Positions 55,014 to 63,836 of a stretch of DNA of 64,000 nt are shown here, one piece after another (the stretch's first letter is position 1; the number at the start of each line of letters is the position of its first letter). The DNA comes from Mariprofundus sp. UBA1536 (GTDB taxonomy: Bacteria > Pseudomonadota > Zetaproteobacteria > Mariprofundales > Mariprofundaceae). The stretch is from assembly GCA_002323245.1 (NCBI GenBank), contig DCPU01000018.1, forward strand, positions 62,001 through 126,000, given 5' to 3'. Made by a program: the position numbers and the translations under genes. A model generated the notes under the pieces. That model saw only the letters and a program-made list of their open reading frames with translations. It ran no database searches and had not been told where the DNA came from.

Positions 55014-57034
55014 AAAACGTTTGTTGGAAGCTAGAAACTGACGCACAAAATATTGGTTGGTTGCATTTGGATGTGCCAGGCAAGAGCGCCAACACGCTAT
55101 CACAAGCCACCATTGAAGAGTTATCCACGCAGCTGGATGAAGCGATTCATGCTAATCTTAAGGGTTTGGTGATGATTTCAGATAAGTCATCTGGTTTTAT
55201 CGCTGGTGCTGAAGTGAGTGAATTTACGCAAATCCAGGATGTCGAAGAAGCTGAAAACTTTATGGCCAACGCTAGAGAAGTGTTTGCAAAGCTTGAGAAC
55301 ATGCAGATTCCCACCTTGGCTTTGATTCATGGTCATTGTCTTGGTGGTGGCTTGGAATTGGCCTTGGCTTGTGATTATCGTGTGGCAGAAGAGGGCGCGA
55401 GTTTGGGCTTTCCTGAAGTGAATTTGGGCATTTTCCCAGGTTTTGGTGGCTCGGTGCGCGCTATTCAAAAAATGGGCGTGCGTAACGCGATGCCGTTGAT
55501 GTTAAGCGGTAGGCCGATGGTGGCCAAATTGGCGAGAAAAGCAGGGCTTGTGGATGTGGTGGTGCCGCAGCGTCAGCTAAAAAGAGCAGCAGTGCATACA
55601 ATTTTGAACCAACCCACCCCAGTGCATAAACGTAAAACAACCTTGGTGGATAAGGCTCTAAACAGCAATCTGGGTAGGTCGTTGCTGTCTAAATATTTAC
55701 GCAAACAAACCAAGGCGATAGTGAATGAAGCTTTTTATCCTGCGCCTTTTGCCTTGATTGATGTGTGGCAGCGTTTTGGAAACAACCGCGAAATTATGTT
55801 TGTGCAAGAAGGTAAAGCCGTATCGGCTTTGATTGCTTCGCCAACGGCGCAAAATCTGGTGCGCCTGTTTTTCTTGCAAGATAAGCTCAAAGCCATGGGT
55901 AAAGTGGAAACCACGCCAATTCAGCATGTGCATGTGATTGGTGCGGGCGTGATGGGTGGTGATATTGCTGGTTGGTGCGCGCTGCAAGGCTTTAAAGTAA
56001 CGCTGCAAGATCAAAATATGCAGGTAGTGGCATCTGCCATTGCCCGTTCGGCAACACTCTATGGCAAGATACTCAAGCGTGATCCTAGAGCCCAGCAAGC
56101 AGCCATGGATAGACTTATTCCTGATTTGGCGGGTGATGGCGTGGCGCAAGCTGATCTGATTGTCGAAGCCATAGTTGAAAACTTGGACATCAAACAAGGC
56201 TTGTACAAATCACTGGAACCACGCATGAAAAAAGATGCGATTTTGGCAACCAATACCTCGGGTATTCCCATTGATGAATTGGCCTTGGTGCTGAAAAAAC
56301 CAGAACGTTTGCTCGGCATGCATTTTTTTAATCCCGTCTCCAAAATGAAGCTGGTGGAAATTGTGGCTGGCGAAAAAACCGATACGGCATCTCTTGAGCG
56401 TGCATTTGCGTTTGTGACCAAGATTCGCCGCTTGCCGCTGCCCGTGAAAAGCGCGCCAGGCTTTTTGGTCAACCGCATTTTGATGCCTTATTTGATGGAA
56501 GCCATTCGTATGGTGGTTGAAGGCATTTCACCCCAAGCCATCGATAAAGCCGCGCTTGATTTTGGTATGCCCATGGGGCCTGTGACCTTGGCTGATAAAG
56601 TGGGGCTAGATGTGTGTTTGGCAGTGGCCAAAGATCTGGAAAAAATCAGCGATGATGTGGTGCCTGAGTTTTTACAAACATGGGTGAGCGAAGGGCGCTT
56701 GGGTATGAAATCTGGGCAAGGGTTTTACACCTACAACAAAGGTAAAGCTCAAGGCGCTTTATCAACATCAAGTGAGCATGGAGATATTCAGCATCGCCTA
56801 ATCATGCGTATGCTCAATGAAGCTGTGCGCTGCTTGGATGAAGGTATAGTCGCCGATTCGGAGCTGCTGGATGCGGGTATGGTCTTTGGTACTGGCTTTG
56901 CGCCATTTCGCGGCGGGGTGATGGCCTATATCGAGCAAACGGGCAAAAAAGAAATCATGGCTACGCTCAAAGCCATGGAAAAAACGTATGGGCCGCGCTT
57001 TAAAGGCAGCGCTGCTGCATGGAAAAAGGTTTAA
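55010..57034 (+). CDS. fadJ: Multifunctional enoyl-CoA hydratase/3-hydroxyacyl-CoA dehydrogenase (FadJ/FadB type)
   Basis: The start at 55010 overlaps the thiolase stop by four bases. The 674-residue product has an N-terminal crotonase domain (about 10-190) with both catalytic glutamates, in G-G-G-L-E-L and F-P-E-V-N-L-G-I-F-P-G, then a linker, an NAD-binding domain with V-I-G-A-G-V-M-G-G-D-I-A (about 309-320), H-F-F-N-P-V (about 441-446) in the active site, and two C-terminal dehydrogenase domains to 670. It hydrates enoyl-CoA and oxidises the 3-hydroxyacyl-CoA. It is a little shorter than FadB/FadJ (714-729). It closes the beta-oxidation operon; the next gene has its own promoter. Confidence 0.92.
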   Translation: MKNVCWKLETDAQNIGWLHLDVPGKSANTLSQATIEELSTQLDEAIHANLKGLVMISDKSSGFIAGAEVSEFTQIQDVEEAENFMANAREVFAKLENMQIPTLALIHGHCLGGGLELALACDYRVAEEGASLGFPEVNLGIFPGFGGSVRAIQKMGVRNAMPLMLSGRPMVAKLARKAGLVDVVVPQRQLKRAAVHTILNQPTPVHKRKTTLVDKALNSNLGRSLLSKYLRKQTKAIVNEAFYPAPFALIDVWQRFGNNREIMFVQEGKAVSALIASPTAQNLVRLFFLQDKLKAMGKVETTPIQHVHVIGAGVMGGDIAGWCALQGFKVTLQDQNMQVVASAIARSATLYGKILKRDPRAQQAAMDRLIPDLAGDGVAQADLIVEAIVENLDIKQGLYKSLEPRMKKDAILATNTSGIPIDELALVLKKPERLLGMHFFNPVSKMKLVEIVAGEKTDTASLERAFAFVTKIRRLPLPVKSAPGFLVNRILMPYLMEAIRMVVEGISPQAIDKAALDFGMPMGPVTLADKVGLDVCLAVAKDLEKISDDVVPEFLQTWVSEGRLGMKSGQGFYTYNKGKAQGALSTSSEHGDIQHRLIMRMLNEAVRCLDEGIVADSELLDAGMVFGTGFAPFRGGVMAYIEQTGKKEIMATLKAMEKTYGPRFKGSAAAWKKV

Positions 57035-57108
57035 ATATTATCTTTGAATTATTTTTAAATTGTTCGAGTTGGCCAGATATAGATAGGTCGTAATTTTCAT
57101 CACATATT

Positions 57109-57124
57109 TGGCATCGTAATTGCT
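57109..57124 (+). promoter_or_regulatory. Sigma-54 (-24/-12) promoter of the pilus operon
   Basis: TGGCATC (57109-57115), GTAA, TTGCT (57120-57124): the invariant GG and GC are separated by exactly ten bases and both flanking blocks fit the RpoN consensus apart from one position. Transcription would start near 57135, leaving a leader of about 47 bases that contains a GGGTG-TTTT-CACCC hairpin (57138-57151) and the GAGGAG ribosome-binding site of the first pilin gene. No sigma-54 activator gene is in the window. Confidence 0.7.
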
Positions 57125-57181
57125 CTTCCGAGGTTGTGGGTGTTTTCACCCGTAAATAAACAACTTAAGCGAGGAGTTGAA

Positions 57182-57772
57182 ATGCAAAAGAAAAGAGTAA
57201 GCGAACAAGGATTCAGTTTGGTCGAATTAATCGGCGTGCTGGCAGTGATTGCCATCCTAGCCGCGATGGTTGCGCCCAAAGTATTTGATGTGATTGAGGA
57301 TGCAAAAGTGTCAACGCTGGTGGATAACGTCAAACAACTGACAACAGCATCTTCAAAATTTTATAAAGATACAGGTTTGCGTCCGACGCATAACCCGGCA
57401 GATGCCAGCGGTGCTAACCACCAGTTGATTCGTAATGATGCGAAAATTAACAATTGGAAAGGCCCATACTTAGATGAAGAAATGCAAAGCCCTTTTACGA
57501 GCACTACCTCGTACTATTTGATGAGTGGTGCTGAAGCTTTTGATATTGATGGTGATGGCACCAATGACTACGTTAATGCGATTTATGTGGCAGTCGATGG
57601 TCTGAATGCTGATCAAGCAATGGCTGTAAGTAATTCAATTGATAATGATGCAGCTGGCAAATGGTATGCGGCGGGTAAAGTACGCACACGCAAAAGCATA
57701 GCACCAGTGGCTGGCGCTTTAGGCTCAGTGGCAGCAGGCACTGACATCCTGATCATGTTGAGCGGCTATTGA
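57182..57772 (+). CDS. GspG/PulG-like type IV prepilin
   Basis: GAGGAG at 57171-57176 fixes the ATG at 57182. The 196-residue precursor has a ten-residue leader ending in Q-G, then F-S-L-V-E-L-I-G-V-L-A-V-I-A-I-L-A-A: the prepilin peptidase site between G10 and F11 with E5 of the mature protein, followed by the long N-terminal helix. The globular part carries W-K-G-P-Y-L-D (about 97-103), typical of GspG major pseudopilins, and D121-I-D-G-D-G-T-N-D129, an EF-hand-like calcium loop. It is probably the major subunit of the filament encoded here, being first after the sigma-54 promoter. Type II pseudopilin and MSHA-like pilin are both possible. Confidence 0.85.
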   Translation: MQKKRVSEQGFSLVELIGVLAVIAILAAMVAPKVFDVIEDAKVSTLVDNVKQLTTASSKFYKDTGLRPTHNPADASGANHQLIRNDAKINNWKGPYLDEEMQSPFTSTTSYYLMSGAEAFDIDGDGTNDYVNAIYVAVDGLNADQAMAVSNSIDNDAAGKWYAAGKVRTRKSIAPVAGALGSVAAGTDILIMLSGY

Positions 57773-57775
57773 TTC

Positions 57776-59488
57776 ATGCCCACGCCAAATGGCTTGGGTG
57801 GTGTTGGCGATTTGACACAAGTTGCATCGCCGCCGCGCAAGAAACGTTTAACTGACCAGCTCCTCGAGATGGGCTATATCAGCCCATCTCAATTGGACTT
57901 GGCTTTAAGAGAAAAAGACCGCACCGGCAAATATATTGGCGAGGCGATTGTTGACCTTGGTTTTGTTAGCCAACGTGTGGTCACCGCTTTATTGGCAGGT
58001 TATGCTGAAGCTGAGCTGATTAATCTTCACCAAGTGAAAATTAGTCGTTTGGCGTTGCAAGCTGTGCCTTATGCCATGGCCAAACGTTTTAAACTGTTGC
58101 CCATCAGCATGGAGGGTGAGCAACTTACCGTGGCCATGGTCGATGTTTATAACGTTGTTGCCATTGATGCTTTAGAAAAAGCCACGCATAAAATTATCAA
58201 TGCAGTTGCAGCCACTGAAAACGAATTGGTCGAAGCGCTTGAGCTCAACTACGCCCGCGAAACACCGATTAGTGACGTGGTTGATCAAATCATGAATGCC
58301 AAAGGGATCACTGAAGCTGAGCTTGAGAGCGATGAGTCGCCGGTTGTGCGTTTGGTCGATCAGATTATTGGACTTGGCATTCGTAATCATGTGACCGATA
58401 TTCATATTGAACCAGGCGTAAAAACCATGCGCATTCGCATGCGTTTGGATGGTGTGATGCACGAAGAAGTGTTGATGCCATCGCAAATCCAATTGGCGCT
58501 GATTGCGCGCATCAAAATTATGGCCAAGATGGATGTGACCGAAAAACGCATGCCACAAGATGGCCGCATTCAATATGCCCTTGCAGGAAAAAAAGTGGAC
58601 TTACGGGTATCATCATTGCCCACCCAGCATGGCGAAAGCATTGTCATGCGCCTGCTCGATTCCTCGGGTGAGAAACCCAAGCTTGAAGATTTGGGCTTTT
58701 CCGAAGCGAGTGGAGCGCTGTTTAAAAAGGCAATCTCTGCCCCGCATGGCATTATCTTGGTCACTGGGCCAACGGGTTCGGGTAAATCAACAACCCTTTA
58801 TGCCGCCATGGGTGAAATTGATACCGTGCATCGCTCTGTTTTTACCTTGGAAGACCCCATTGAATACGACATGGCTGGCGTACGCCAAACCCAAATCAAT
58901 GATGAAGTGGGTATGAGTTTTGGGTCGGGTTTACGTTCTTTATTGCGTCAAGATCCCGACGTTATTTTGGTGGGCGAGATTCGTGATTCGGAAACTGCCT
59001 CGCTGGCTGTGCGCGCAGCACTCACTGGCCACGTGGTGCTTTCCACCCTACATACCAACAATGCCGCAGGCGCGATTCCGCGTTTGATTGATATGGGCAT
59101 TGAACCTTTTATGTTGCATGCAGGTTTGGTGGCAGTGGTGGCACAGCGCTTGGTGCGCAAACTATGTCCATCGTGCAAACAAGACATTGAAAACGCCGCT
59201 GACGTATTGCAATCGTTAGCGATTCAAGCGCCGACATCCCCAGTTCGTCTTTGGAAGGCTGTGGGTTGCGAGCATTGTAATCAAACTGGTTACCAAGGCC
59301 GCCAAGGTATTTATGAAGTGATTCTCATTGATGAGCGTTTTCATGATGCAGTCGTCGGCAGATTTGATGCGCGAAACATCTATGATTTGGCCAAGGAAAA
59401 TGGCACCCAAACCATGTTTGAAGATGGTATCGCCAAAGCATTGCAGGGCATTACCACCATTGAAGAAGTGATGCGTGTGGTGAAATAA
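57776..59488 (+). CDS. GspE/PilB-type secretion or assembly ATPase with MshEN-like N-domain
   Basis: A 570-residue hexameric traffic ATPase starting three bases after the pilin stop. The N-terminal part (about 22-85) reads R-L-T-D-Q-L-L-E-M-G-Y-I and then Y-I-G-E-A-I-V-D-L-G-F-V, two copies of the MshEN pattern that binds cyclic di-GMP in MshE, although the first has Thr and Lys at positions normally Gly and Gln. The ATPase core has Walker A G-P-T-G-S-G-K337-S, the Asp box, and Walker B V-I-L-V-G-E-I-R-D. Two C-x-x-C pairs (C-P-S-C and C-E-H-C, about 463-503) form the zinc knuckle of GspE/PilB. It should drive subunit extraction from the inner membrane with the GspF-like platform downstream. 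Confidence 0.9.
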   Translation: MPTPNGLGGVGDLTQVASPPRKKRLTDQLLEMGYISPSQLDLALREKDRTGKYIGEAIVDLGFVSQRVVTALLAGYAEAELINLHQVKISRLALQAVPYAMAKRFKLLPISMEGEQLTVAMVDVYNVVAIDALEKATHKIINAVAATENELVEALELNYARETPISDVVDQIMNAKGITEAELESDESPVVRLVDQIIGLGIRNHVTDIHIEPGVKTMRIRMRLDGVMHEEVLMPSQIQLALIARIKIMAKMDVTEKRMPQDGRIQYALAGKKVDLRVSSLPTQHGESIVMRLLDSSGEKPKLEDLGFSEASGALFKKAISAPHGIILVTGPTGSGKSTTLYAAMGEIDTVHRSVFTLEDPIEYDMAGVRQTQINDEVGMSFGSGLRSLLRQDPDVILVGEIRDSETASLAVRAALTGHVVLSTLHTNNAAGAIPRLIDMGIEPFMLHAGLVAVVAQRLVRKLCPSCKQDIENAADVLQSLAIQAPTSPVRLWKAVGCEHCNQTGYQGRQGIYEVILIDERFHDAVVGRFDARNIYDLAKENGTQTMFEDGIAKALQGITTIEEVMRVVK

Positions 59489-59489
59489 G

Positions 59490-60689
59490 ATGGCGTTATT
59501 TCGGTATAGGGCAGTCGATGATGGTGGCGAACAAAAGCTGGGCACCAAAGCTGCCGATGATCAAACCCATCTCTATCAAAAACTCAAATTTGAAGGTTAT
59601 TGGTTGCTTGAAGCCAAAGAAGAAAAATTTAAACAAAAGTCACTGAGTAAAAGCAAAACCTCACGCCGTGAAGTGATTGATTTGTTTATTGCCCTATCCA
59701 CCATGCTCAATGCAGGTGTGCCCTTGCTTGAAACCCTGGAATCCATGGCTGAGCAAGCGAAAAACCCAACCATCAAGCATGCCTTAAGCGCTATCACGGT
59801 GAGTGTTAATTCGGGCATGACCTTATCCGACGCCATGGCCATGCATGATGATTTATTTCCCAAACAAGTCACCACCATTGTACTCGCGGGCGAAACCAGT
59901 GGCCGCTTGCCAGAAACCTTTGCTGAACTGCGTCGTTATTATGAATGGTTGGATCAATTGGTGGGTGAGGTCAAGCAAGCCTCGACATATCCGCTGGTGG
60001 TTTTGGCGGTGGTGAGTGTGTTTATTTTGGTACTGTTTTCCTTTGTGGTACCGCAATTTACCGAGTTACTTTCAGGCTTGGATGTGGATCCGCCGCTAGT
60101 GACTGTGTTGGTGCTGAGCATCAGTGATTTGGTGGTGGCGACATGGTGGTCAATGTTGGCCACACCCTTTGTGATTTGGTTTGGCCTGAAATTGGCCATT
60201 AAGAAATCGCCAAAATTTGCTCAAAAGTTTGATAAAATGAAATTGGATATTCCTGTATTTGGCCCCATCAATCGCATGATTGCCCTTTCGCGCTTCACCC
60301 ACAATTTTTCCATGATGTATCAATCTGGTATCCCGATTTTGGATTGTTTGCGCTTGTGTGGTGAGCTGGTGGGTAATGCAGAGCTTGCAGCCATCATTCA
60401 AGAAATAGAGCACAAAGTTGGTGAGGGCGAGGGCATGATGAGCACGCTGGAGCGCCACAATGCTTTTTCACCGATGTTGCTGCAAATGGTGCGCGTAGGT
60501 GAAAGCACAGGCCAATTGGATATGGCTATGGCGCAAGTATCCGGGTATTACGACACCGAGATCCCAAGACAGGTCAAACGTGTGTTTTCGCTGATGGAAC
60601 CCATCGTGATGGTGGGGTTGATTGGCGTGGTTGGCACGGTGGCGTTGGCTATTTTTTTACCACTTATTTCACTGATGGGAGCGATGTAA
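59490..60689 (+). CDS. GspF/PilC-type inner-membrane platform protein
   Basis: A 399-residue protein starting one base after the ATPase stop. Two GspF domains (about 65-190 and 268-390) each end in hydrophobic segments; membrane helices are visible near 168-190, 218-233 and 368-396. Motifs V-L-A-G-E-T-S-G-R-L-P (about 130) and V-R-V-G-E-S-T-G-Q-L-D (about 332) are the typical repeated G-E-x-x-G-x-L elements. It organises filament assembly and contacts the GspE-like ATPase. The following gene begins directly after its stop codon. Confidence 0.92.
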   Translation: MALFRYRAVDDGGEQKLGTKAADDQTHLYQKLKFEGYWLLEAKEEKFKQKSLSKSKTSRREVIDLFIALSTMLNAGVPLLETLESMAEQAKNPTIKHALSAITVSVNSGMTLSDAMAMHDDLFPKQVTTIVLAGETSGRLPETFAELRRYYEWLDQLVGEVKQASTYPLVVLAVVSVFILVLFSFVVPQFTELLSGLDVDPPLVTVLVLSISDLVVATWWSMLATPFVIWFGLKLAIKKSPKFAQKFDKMKLDIPVFGPINRMIALSRFTHNFSMMYQSGIPILDCLRLCGELVGNAELAAIIQEIEHKVGEGEGMMSTLERHNAFSPMLLQMVRVGESTGQLDMAMAQVSGYYDTEIPRQVKRVFSLMEPIVMVGLIGVVGTVALAIFLPLISLMGAM

Positions 60690-60974
60690 ATGAAAATAAA
60701 AAGTCTAATTTTAATTGCAGCTTTAAGCTTGAGTTCTGCAGCGCTGATAAGTCAAACAGCTTATGCTGATAACGACAAATCTGACCATAACGCTAAGAAT
60801 GATAATGACCAATATGGTTATGACCGCGATAACAATGACCGCGATAATCAGGTTGATAACACTTCTACCGAAGAGAATGCAGACAATCAGCAACATACGA
60901 TTCTTAAAAAAGCACCGGCCAGACTTACGCCGAAGCACCCACTTTCTATTCCGGGTCACAAGGTTACAGACTAA
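60690..60974 (+). CDS. Small Asp/Asn-rich secreted protein inside the pilus operon
   Basis: A 94-residue protein whose ATG follows the platform-protein stop without a gap and whose stop is two bases before the next pilin gene, so it is an integral part of the operon. It has a signal peptide (residues 1-26, cut after T-A-Y-A). The mature chain is only about 68 residues: residues 27-65 are extremely rich in Asp and Asn (D-N-D-K-S-D-H-N-A-K-N-D-N-D; D-R-D-N-N-D-R-D-N), then a basic, Pro-containing tail. It appears disordered and could bind calcium or other cations in the periplasm. I recognise no family. The coding assignment rests on tight spacing and the signal peptide. Confidence 0.7.
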   Translation: MKIKSLILIAALSLSSAALISQTAYADNDKSDHNAKNDNDQYGYDRDNNDRDNQVDNTSTEENADNQQHTILKKAPARLTPKHPLSIPGHKVTD

Positions 60975-60976
60975 CC

Positions 60977-61768
60977 ATGTACTCTGCTGTCAAGGAAAAA
61001 GGATTCACACTGGTTGAAATGATTGGTGTGCTCACCATTATTTCGATTTTGGCAGCTATTGTTGTACCCAATGTGTTTAAGCAAATTGACCGGGTAAACA
61101 GCGATGCGGAATCCCGAAGCCTTACGGCACTGGCGGGGGAATTTGAGCAATTCATTTTAGAAAAGAAGCAAATTCCTTCGTCAGCGAATTGGACCACCTC
61201 ATTGGCACAGGTGAGCGCTGTGCCGCTGAGTAAAATTGTGAGTAATGATAGAGGATTTAAGCGGGCGTTGTATGTTGACCCGCATTTCTTCACCACAGCC
61301 GACACTAATTTCGCAGGCTACAGTCAAAACATTGGCTTGTTGACCATGCCAGTGAGCCCAAGGGTGATGATTGTTTCTAATCTCAAAGCTGATGTCACCA
61401 ACAGCATCACCACGTTTGCCGCCTTTGATGCGGTATGGAACCAAAGCGCAGGCAGCGTCATCACCGAAAGCGATGATGTGAAAATTCAGCGTATGCATTT
61501 AAGCCATTTGTTTAACAATCTGACATTACTCAATGAAAAAGCAGCCAGCCCTTATTATCAGCTTGAGAATGGTACATTAAGCCCAATTCCCTCCATGGCG
61601 GGTGCCACACCAAGCACGGTGTCGGTGGTGGTTATTTACGGCACTAACATCAAATTATATCAAGACCCATACCCCACAGGCGGTATGCAACACACTTTGT
61701 ATTCCATCGCCAGCGATAGCTTCTTTTATGGCACCGATGGTGTGAATTGGTTTTGGGGGCGGCCATGA
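60977..61768 (+). CDS. Second type IV prepilin-like protein
   Basis: A 263-residue prepilin with a nine-residue leader (M-Y-S-A-V-K-E-K-G) followed by F-T-L-V-E-M-I-G-V-L-T-I-I-S-I-L-A-A, so cleavage is after G9 and Glu5 is kept. The globular domain (about 40-263) is larger than that of the first pilin, has no Cys and ends in Trp-rich sequence (N-W-F-W-G-R-P). The size and position suggest a minor pilin or tip subunit. The stop overlaps the next start by four bases (ATGA). Confidence 0.8.
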   Translation: MYSAVKEKGFTLVEMIGVLTIISILAAIVVPNVFKQIDRVNSDAESRSLTALAGEFEQFILEKKQIPSSANWTTSLAQVSAVPLSKIVSNDRGFKRALYVDPHFFTTADTNFAGYSQNIGLLTMPVSPRVMIVSNLKADVTNSITTFAAFDAVWNQSAGSVITESDDVKIQRMHLSHLFNNLTLLNEKAASPYYQLENGTLSPIPSMAGATPSTVSVVVIYGTNIKLYQDPYPTGGMQHTLYSIASDSFFYGTDGVNWFWGRP

Positions 61769-63159
61769 ATTTGCTGCGGCGTAAAAAGTTAGGCGTGAGC
61801 TGGGTTCAGGGTGAGTTGCACGTGGCTCTGGTCATCGCAGATAAGTTTATAGATGGCTGGCATGCACCCGCGCCAGTTAATGATTTAAGCCAGTTTAATA
61901 TGGCTTTGGCTGAAGCTGTTTTGGCGCTAGATGCACAAGAGGCTGATATCTCTTTTGTGTATGAATCTGAAGTATTGTCGCATCCGTATTTGCAGGTGCC
62001 GCCGCTTTCGAATAAAGATTTGTTGCTCTACTTACAGCAGCGGGTCAACCAAGATAATGAAGATGGAAAGCCCCAGCTTTTCACTTATCGCAAGAGCTTG
62101 AGTAGCCACGATAAACAAGGCGTGTTGCTGCATGTGATTGAAGAAAACTTCTTGGATGTGTTGGTGCGTATTTGCAGCGAATTCCACTTATATCCCATCA
62201 CCTTTGTGCCGCTGAGCGCCATTATGCAACAAGAAATGTTCCGCTTTGAAGTGGCGGAAAACGAAGTGATTTTGATGGTGGCTTTATTTGACCATCTCAC
62301 CGAAATCTTGGTGGTGCGCGGTGATGGGGAAACACTTTTCTTACGCGATTTGGGTTATGCCACCCATAGTGGAAGCACCGAGCGTATCACCACGGAAATC
62401 AAACGTTCGATGCTCTATGCCAATCAACAATTCATGATGCCTGTGCAGCGGATTTGTTTGATTGGTTTGGAAGCAGAGGGTGTGTCTGAGGCTATTAAGG
62501 GTGAGTTTGATTTGCCTGTTGAATGCGCCAAAGACAATTTAGAGCAATATTTCTGGGCATATGAAGTGAGCATGCTCTCGCGCACAGTGCCGAATAATTT
62601 GTTGCCGCTTAAACATCAATTCAAACGCAGCAGCCGCCAAATGCGTTTAACCACAGCGGGTTTGCTTGCTGCGCTGGTGACGGTGGCGGTGATGATGTTT
62701 TTGGAAGTGGAATATTTAGTTTGGTCGGAAAAACCTGAGCCACAGGTGATTGATGTGGCTATGGAAAAAGCGCTTTCAAACCGAGATGCGTTGGCCCATC
62801 AAGTGGAAGAGCGGCGCACCATTGATGCGCGCTTGTCGCAACTTACTGCAGGTGAGAATGCACCTGTATCTGCTTGGTTTCTAAGCCAGTTGCCAAGCTT
62901 GATTTCTCATCCTTTGGTGCTCAAAGATGTTTGGGTTAAACGCGAAGGTGGCATCTGGAATTTTGTGATTGTCGGTCAATTGCAAGGGGCAGTTTCCGAT
63001 GCGCCTGCAGCTTTAGAAATTTTCGAAAAACACATCCAAGCAGGAGAGATACAAGCCAGGGTCACACGCAGTTGGTCGGAGGGTTGGTTTGATGCCATTC
63101 GTCTTGGCGGCGTGGCGGTGAAAAAGACCGTGGAATTTCGCATTGAGGGCACACTTTAA
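61765..63159 (+). CDS. PilM-PilN/GspL/MshI-like assembly protein
   Basis: The ATG at 61765 overlaps the pilin stop. The 464-residue protein has an N-terminal cytoplasmic part (about 1-290) with the alternating pattern and G-V-S-W-V opening of PilM/GspL actin-like domains, though with weak nucleotide-binding motifs, one membrane segment (about 300-318), and a periplasmic part (about 320-464) beginning with a coiled-coil-like stretch and ending in a PilN/GspL-like ferredoxin-type domain. It thus combines the functions separated in PilM and PilN. It should join the ATPase to the periplasmic alignment complex with the PilO-like protein downstream. Naming among GspL and MshI is uncertain. Confidence 0.7.
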   Translation: MNLLRRKKLGVSWVQGELHVALVIADKFIDGWHAPAPVNDLSQFNMALAEAVLALDAQEADISFVYESEVLSHPYLQVPPLSNKDLLLYLQQRVNQDNEDGKPQLFTYRKSLSSHDKQGVLLHVIEENFLDVLVRICSEFHLYPITFVPLSAIMQQEMFRFEVAENEVILMVALFDHLTEILVVRGDGETLFLRDLGYATHSGSTERITTEIKRSMLYANQQFMMPVQRICLIGLEAEGVSEAIKGEFDLPVECAKDNLEQYFWAYEVSMLSRTVPNNLLPLKHQFKRSSRQMRLTTAGLLAALVTVAVMMFLEVEYLVWSEKPEPQVIDVAMEKALSNRDALAHQVEERRTIDARLSQLTAGENAPVSAWFLSQLPSLISHPLVLKDVWVKREGGIWNFVIVGQLQGAVSDAPAALEIFEKHIQAGEIQARVTRSWSEGWFDAIRLGGVAVKKTVEFRIEGTL

Positions 63160-63836
63160 TGAACGCTGAACGCCGCAGGGCTTATCGGCCAGAGCCGCCC
63201 AAACCACCATTGATGATTCGTGTGGATTTGTATTTGAATTATGTCTGGTATGAATTTAAACGCCATTGGTCGATGCGCTTGATTGGGATTGGCGGGCTCG
63301 CGGCAGTGTTGACGATGTTTGTTTGGGTAATGCAAGTGCGCATGCCTATCTTAGAGAGTTATGCTATTAGTCCGCCAACGCTGTCGGATATTCAGGCTGA
63401 AAATGAGAAGCTCAAACACGAATTACAACAACTCACCACGCATGCATCCAATGCGGTGTTTACACAAACCAATCGCAAACTTCTGGATGGTTATACGGGT
63501 TTGTCGCGGTTGATAGAGGCAAGTGGCAATCATGCGACCAAGCTGGGTTTATTGATGCAATACGAGCTGGGTCAACCTGTGCAACAGGGCGGCTCTATCA
63601 GCGATGTCTTTTTGGTGGATATCAAGTTTACCTTTCTGCCAGCGCCTGAGATTGCCATGCCGCAAATTTGGGAAAACATGATGCGCCAAAGCCAATGGAT
63701 GCTTGAAAATAAAGATATGTACCAAATGCAAAGCAGCCACATGGTTGGCGATGGTCGGCGCGTGCTCAGTATGCAGCTTGGTATGCAAGTGCGTATGAGC
63801 CAAGACCATATCTTGTTTATCAAGGCCGCATTATGA
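63159..63836 (+). CDS. PilO/GspM/MshJ-like inner-membrane alignment protein
   Basis: A 225-residue bitopic protein whose ATG shares one base with the preceding stop (TAATG). A basic cytoplasmic start (about 1-40) is followed by a membrane helix (about 42-60), a coiled coil (about 77-105, I-Q-A-E-N-E-K-L-K-H-E-L) and a periplasmic domain with several Met residues. This is the architecture of PilO, GspM and MshJ. It likely pairs with the preceding PilM-PilN-like protein. The stop overlaps the next start. Confidence 0.7.
   Translation: MNAERRRAYRPEPPKPPLMIRVDLYLNYVWYEFKRHWSMRLIGIGGLAAVLTMFVWVMQVRMPILESYAISPPTLSDIQAENEKLKHELQQLTTHASNAVFTQTNRKLLDGYTGLSRLIEASGNHATKLGLLMQYELGQPVQQGGSISDVFLVDIKFTFLPAPEIAMPQIWENMMRQSQWMLENKDMYQMQSSHMVGDGRRVLSMQLGMQVRMSQDHILFIKAAL

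Noticed and set aside
54441..55103. 220-codon minus-strand frame across the fadI-fadJ junction
   Set aside because: Both plus-strand genes are intact and overlap here; the antisense product has no domain and no ribosome-binding site.
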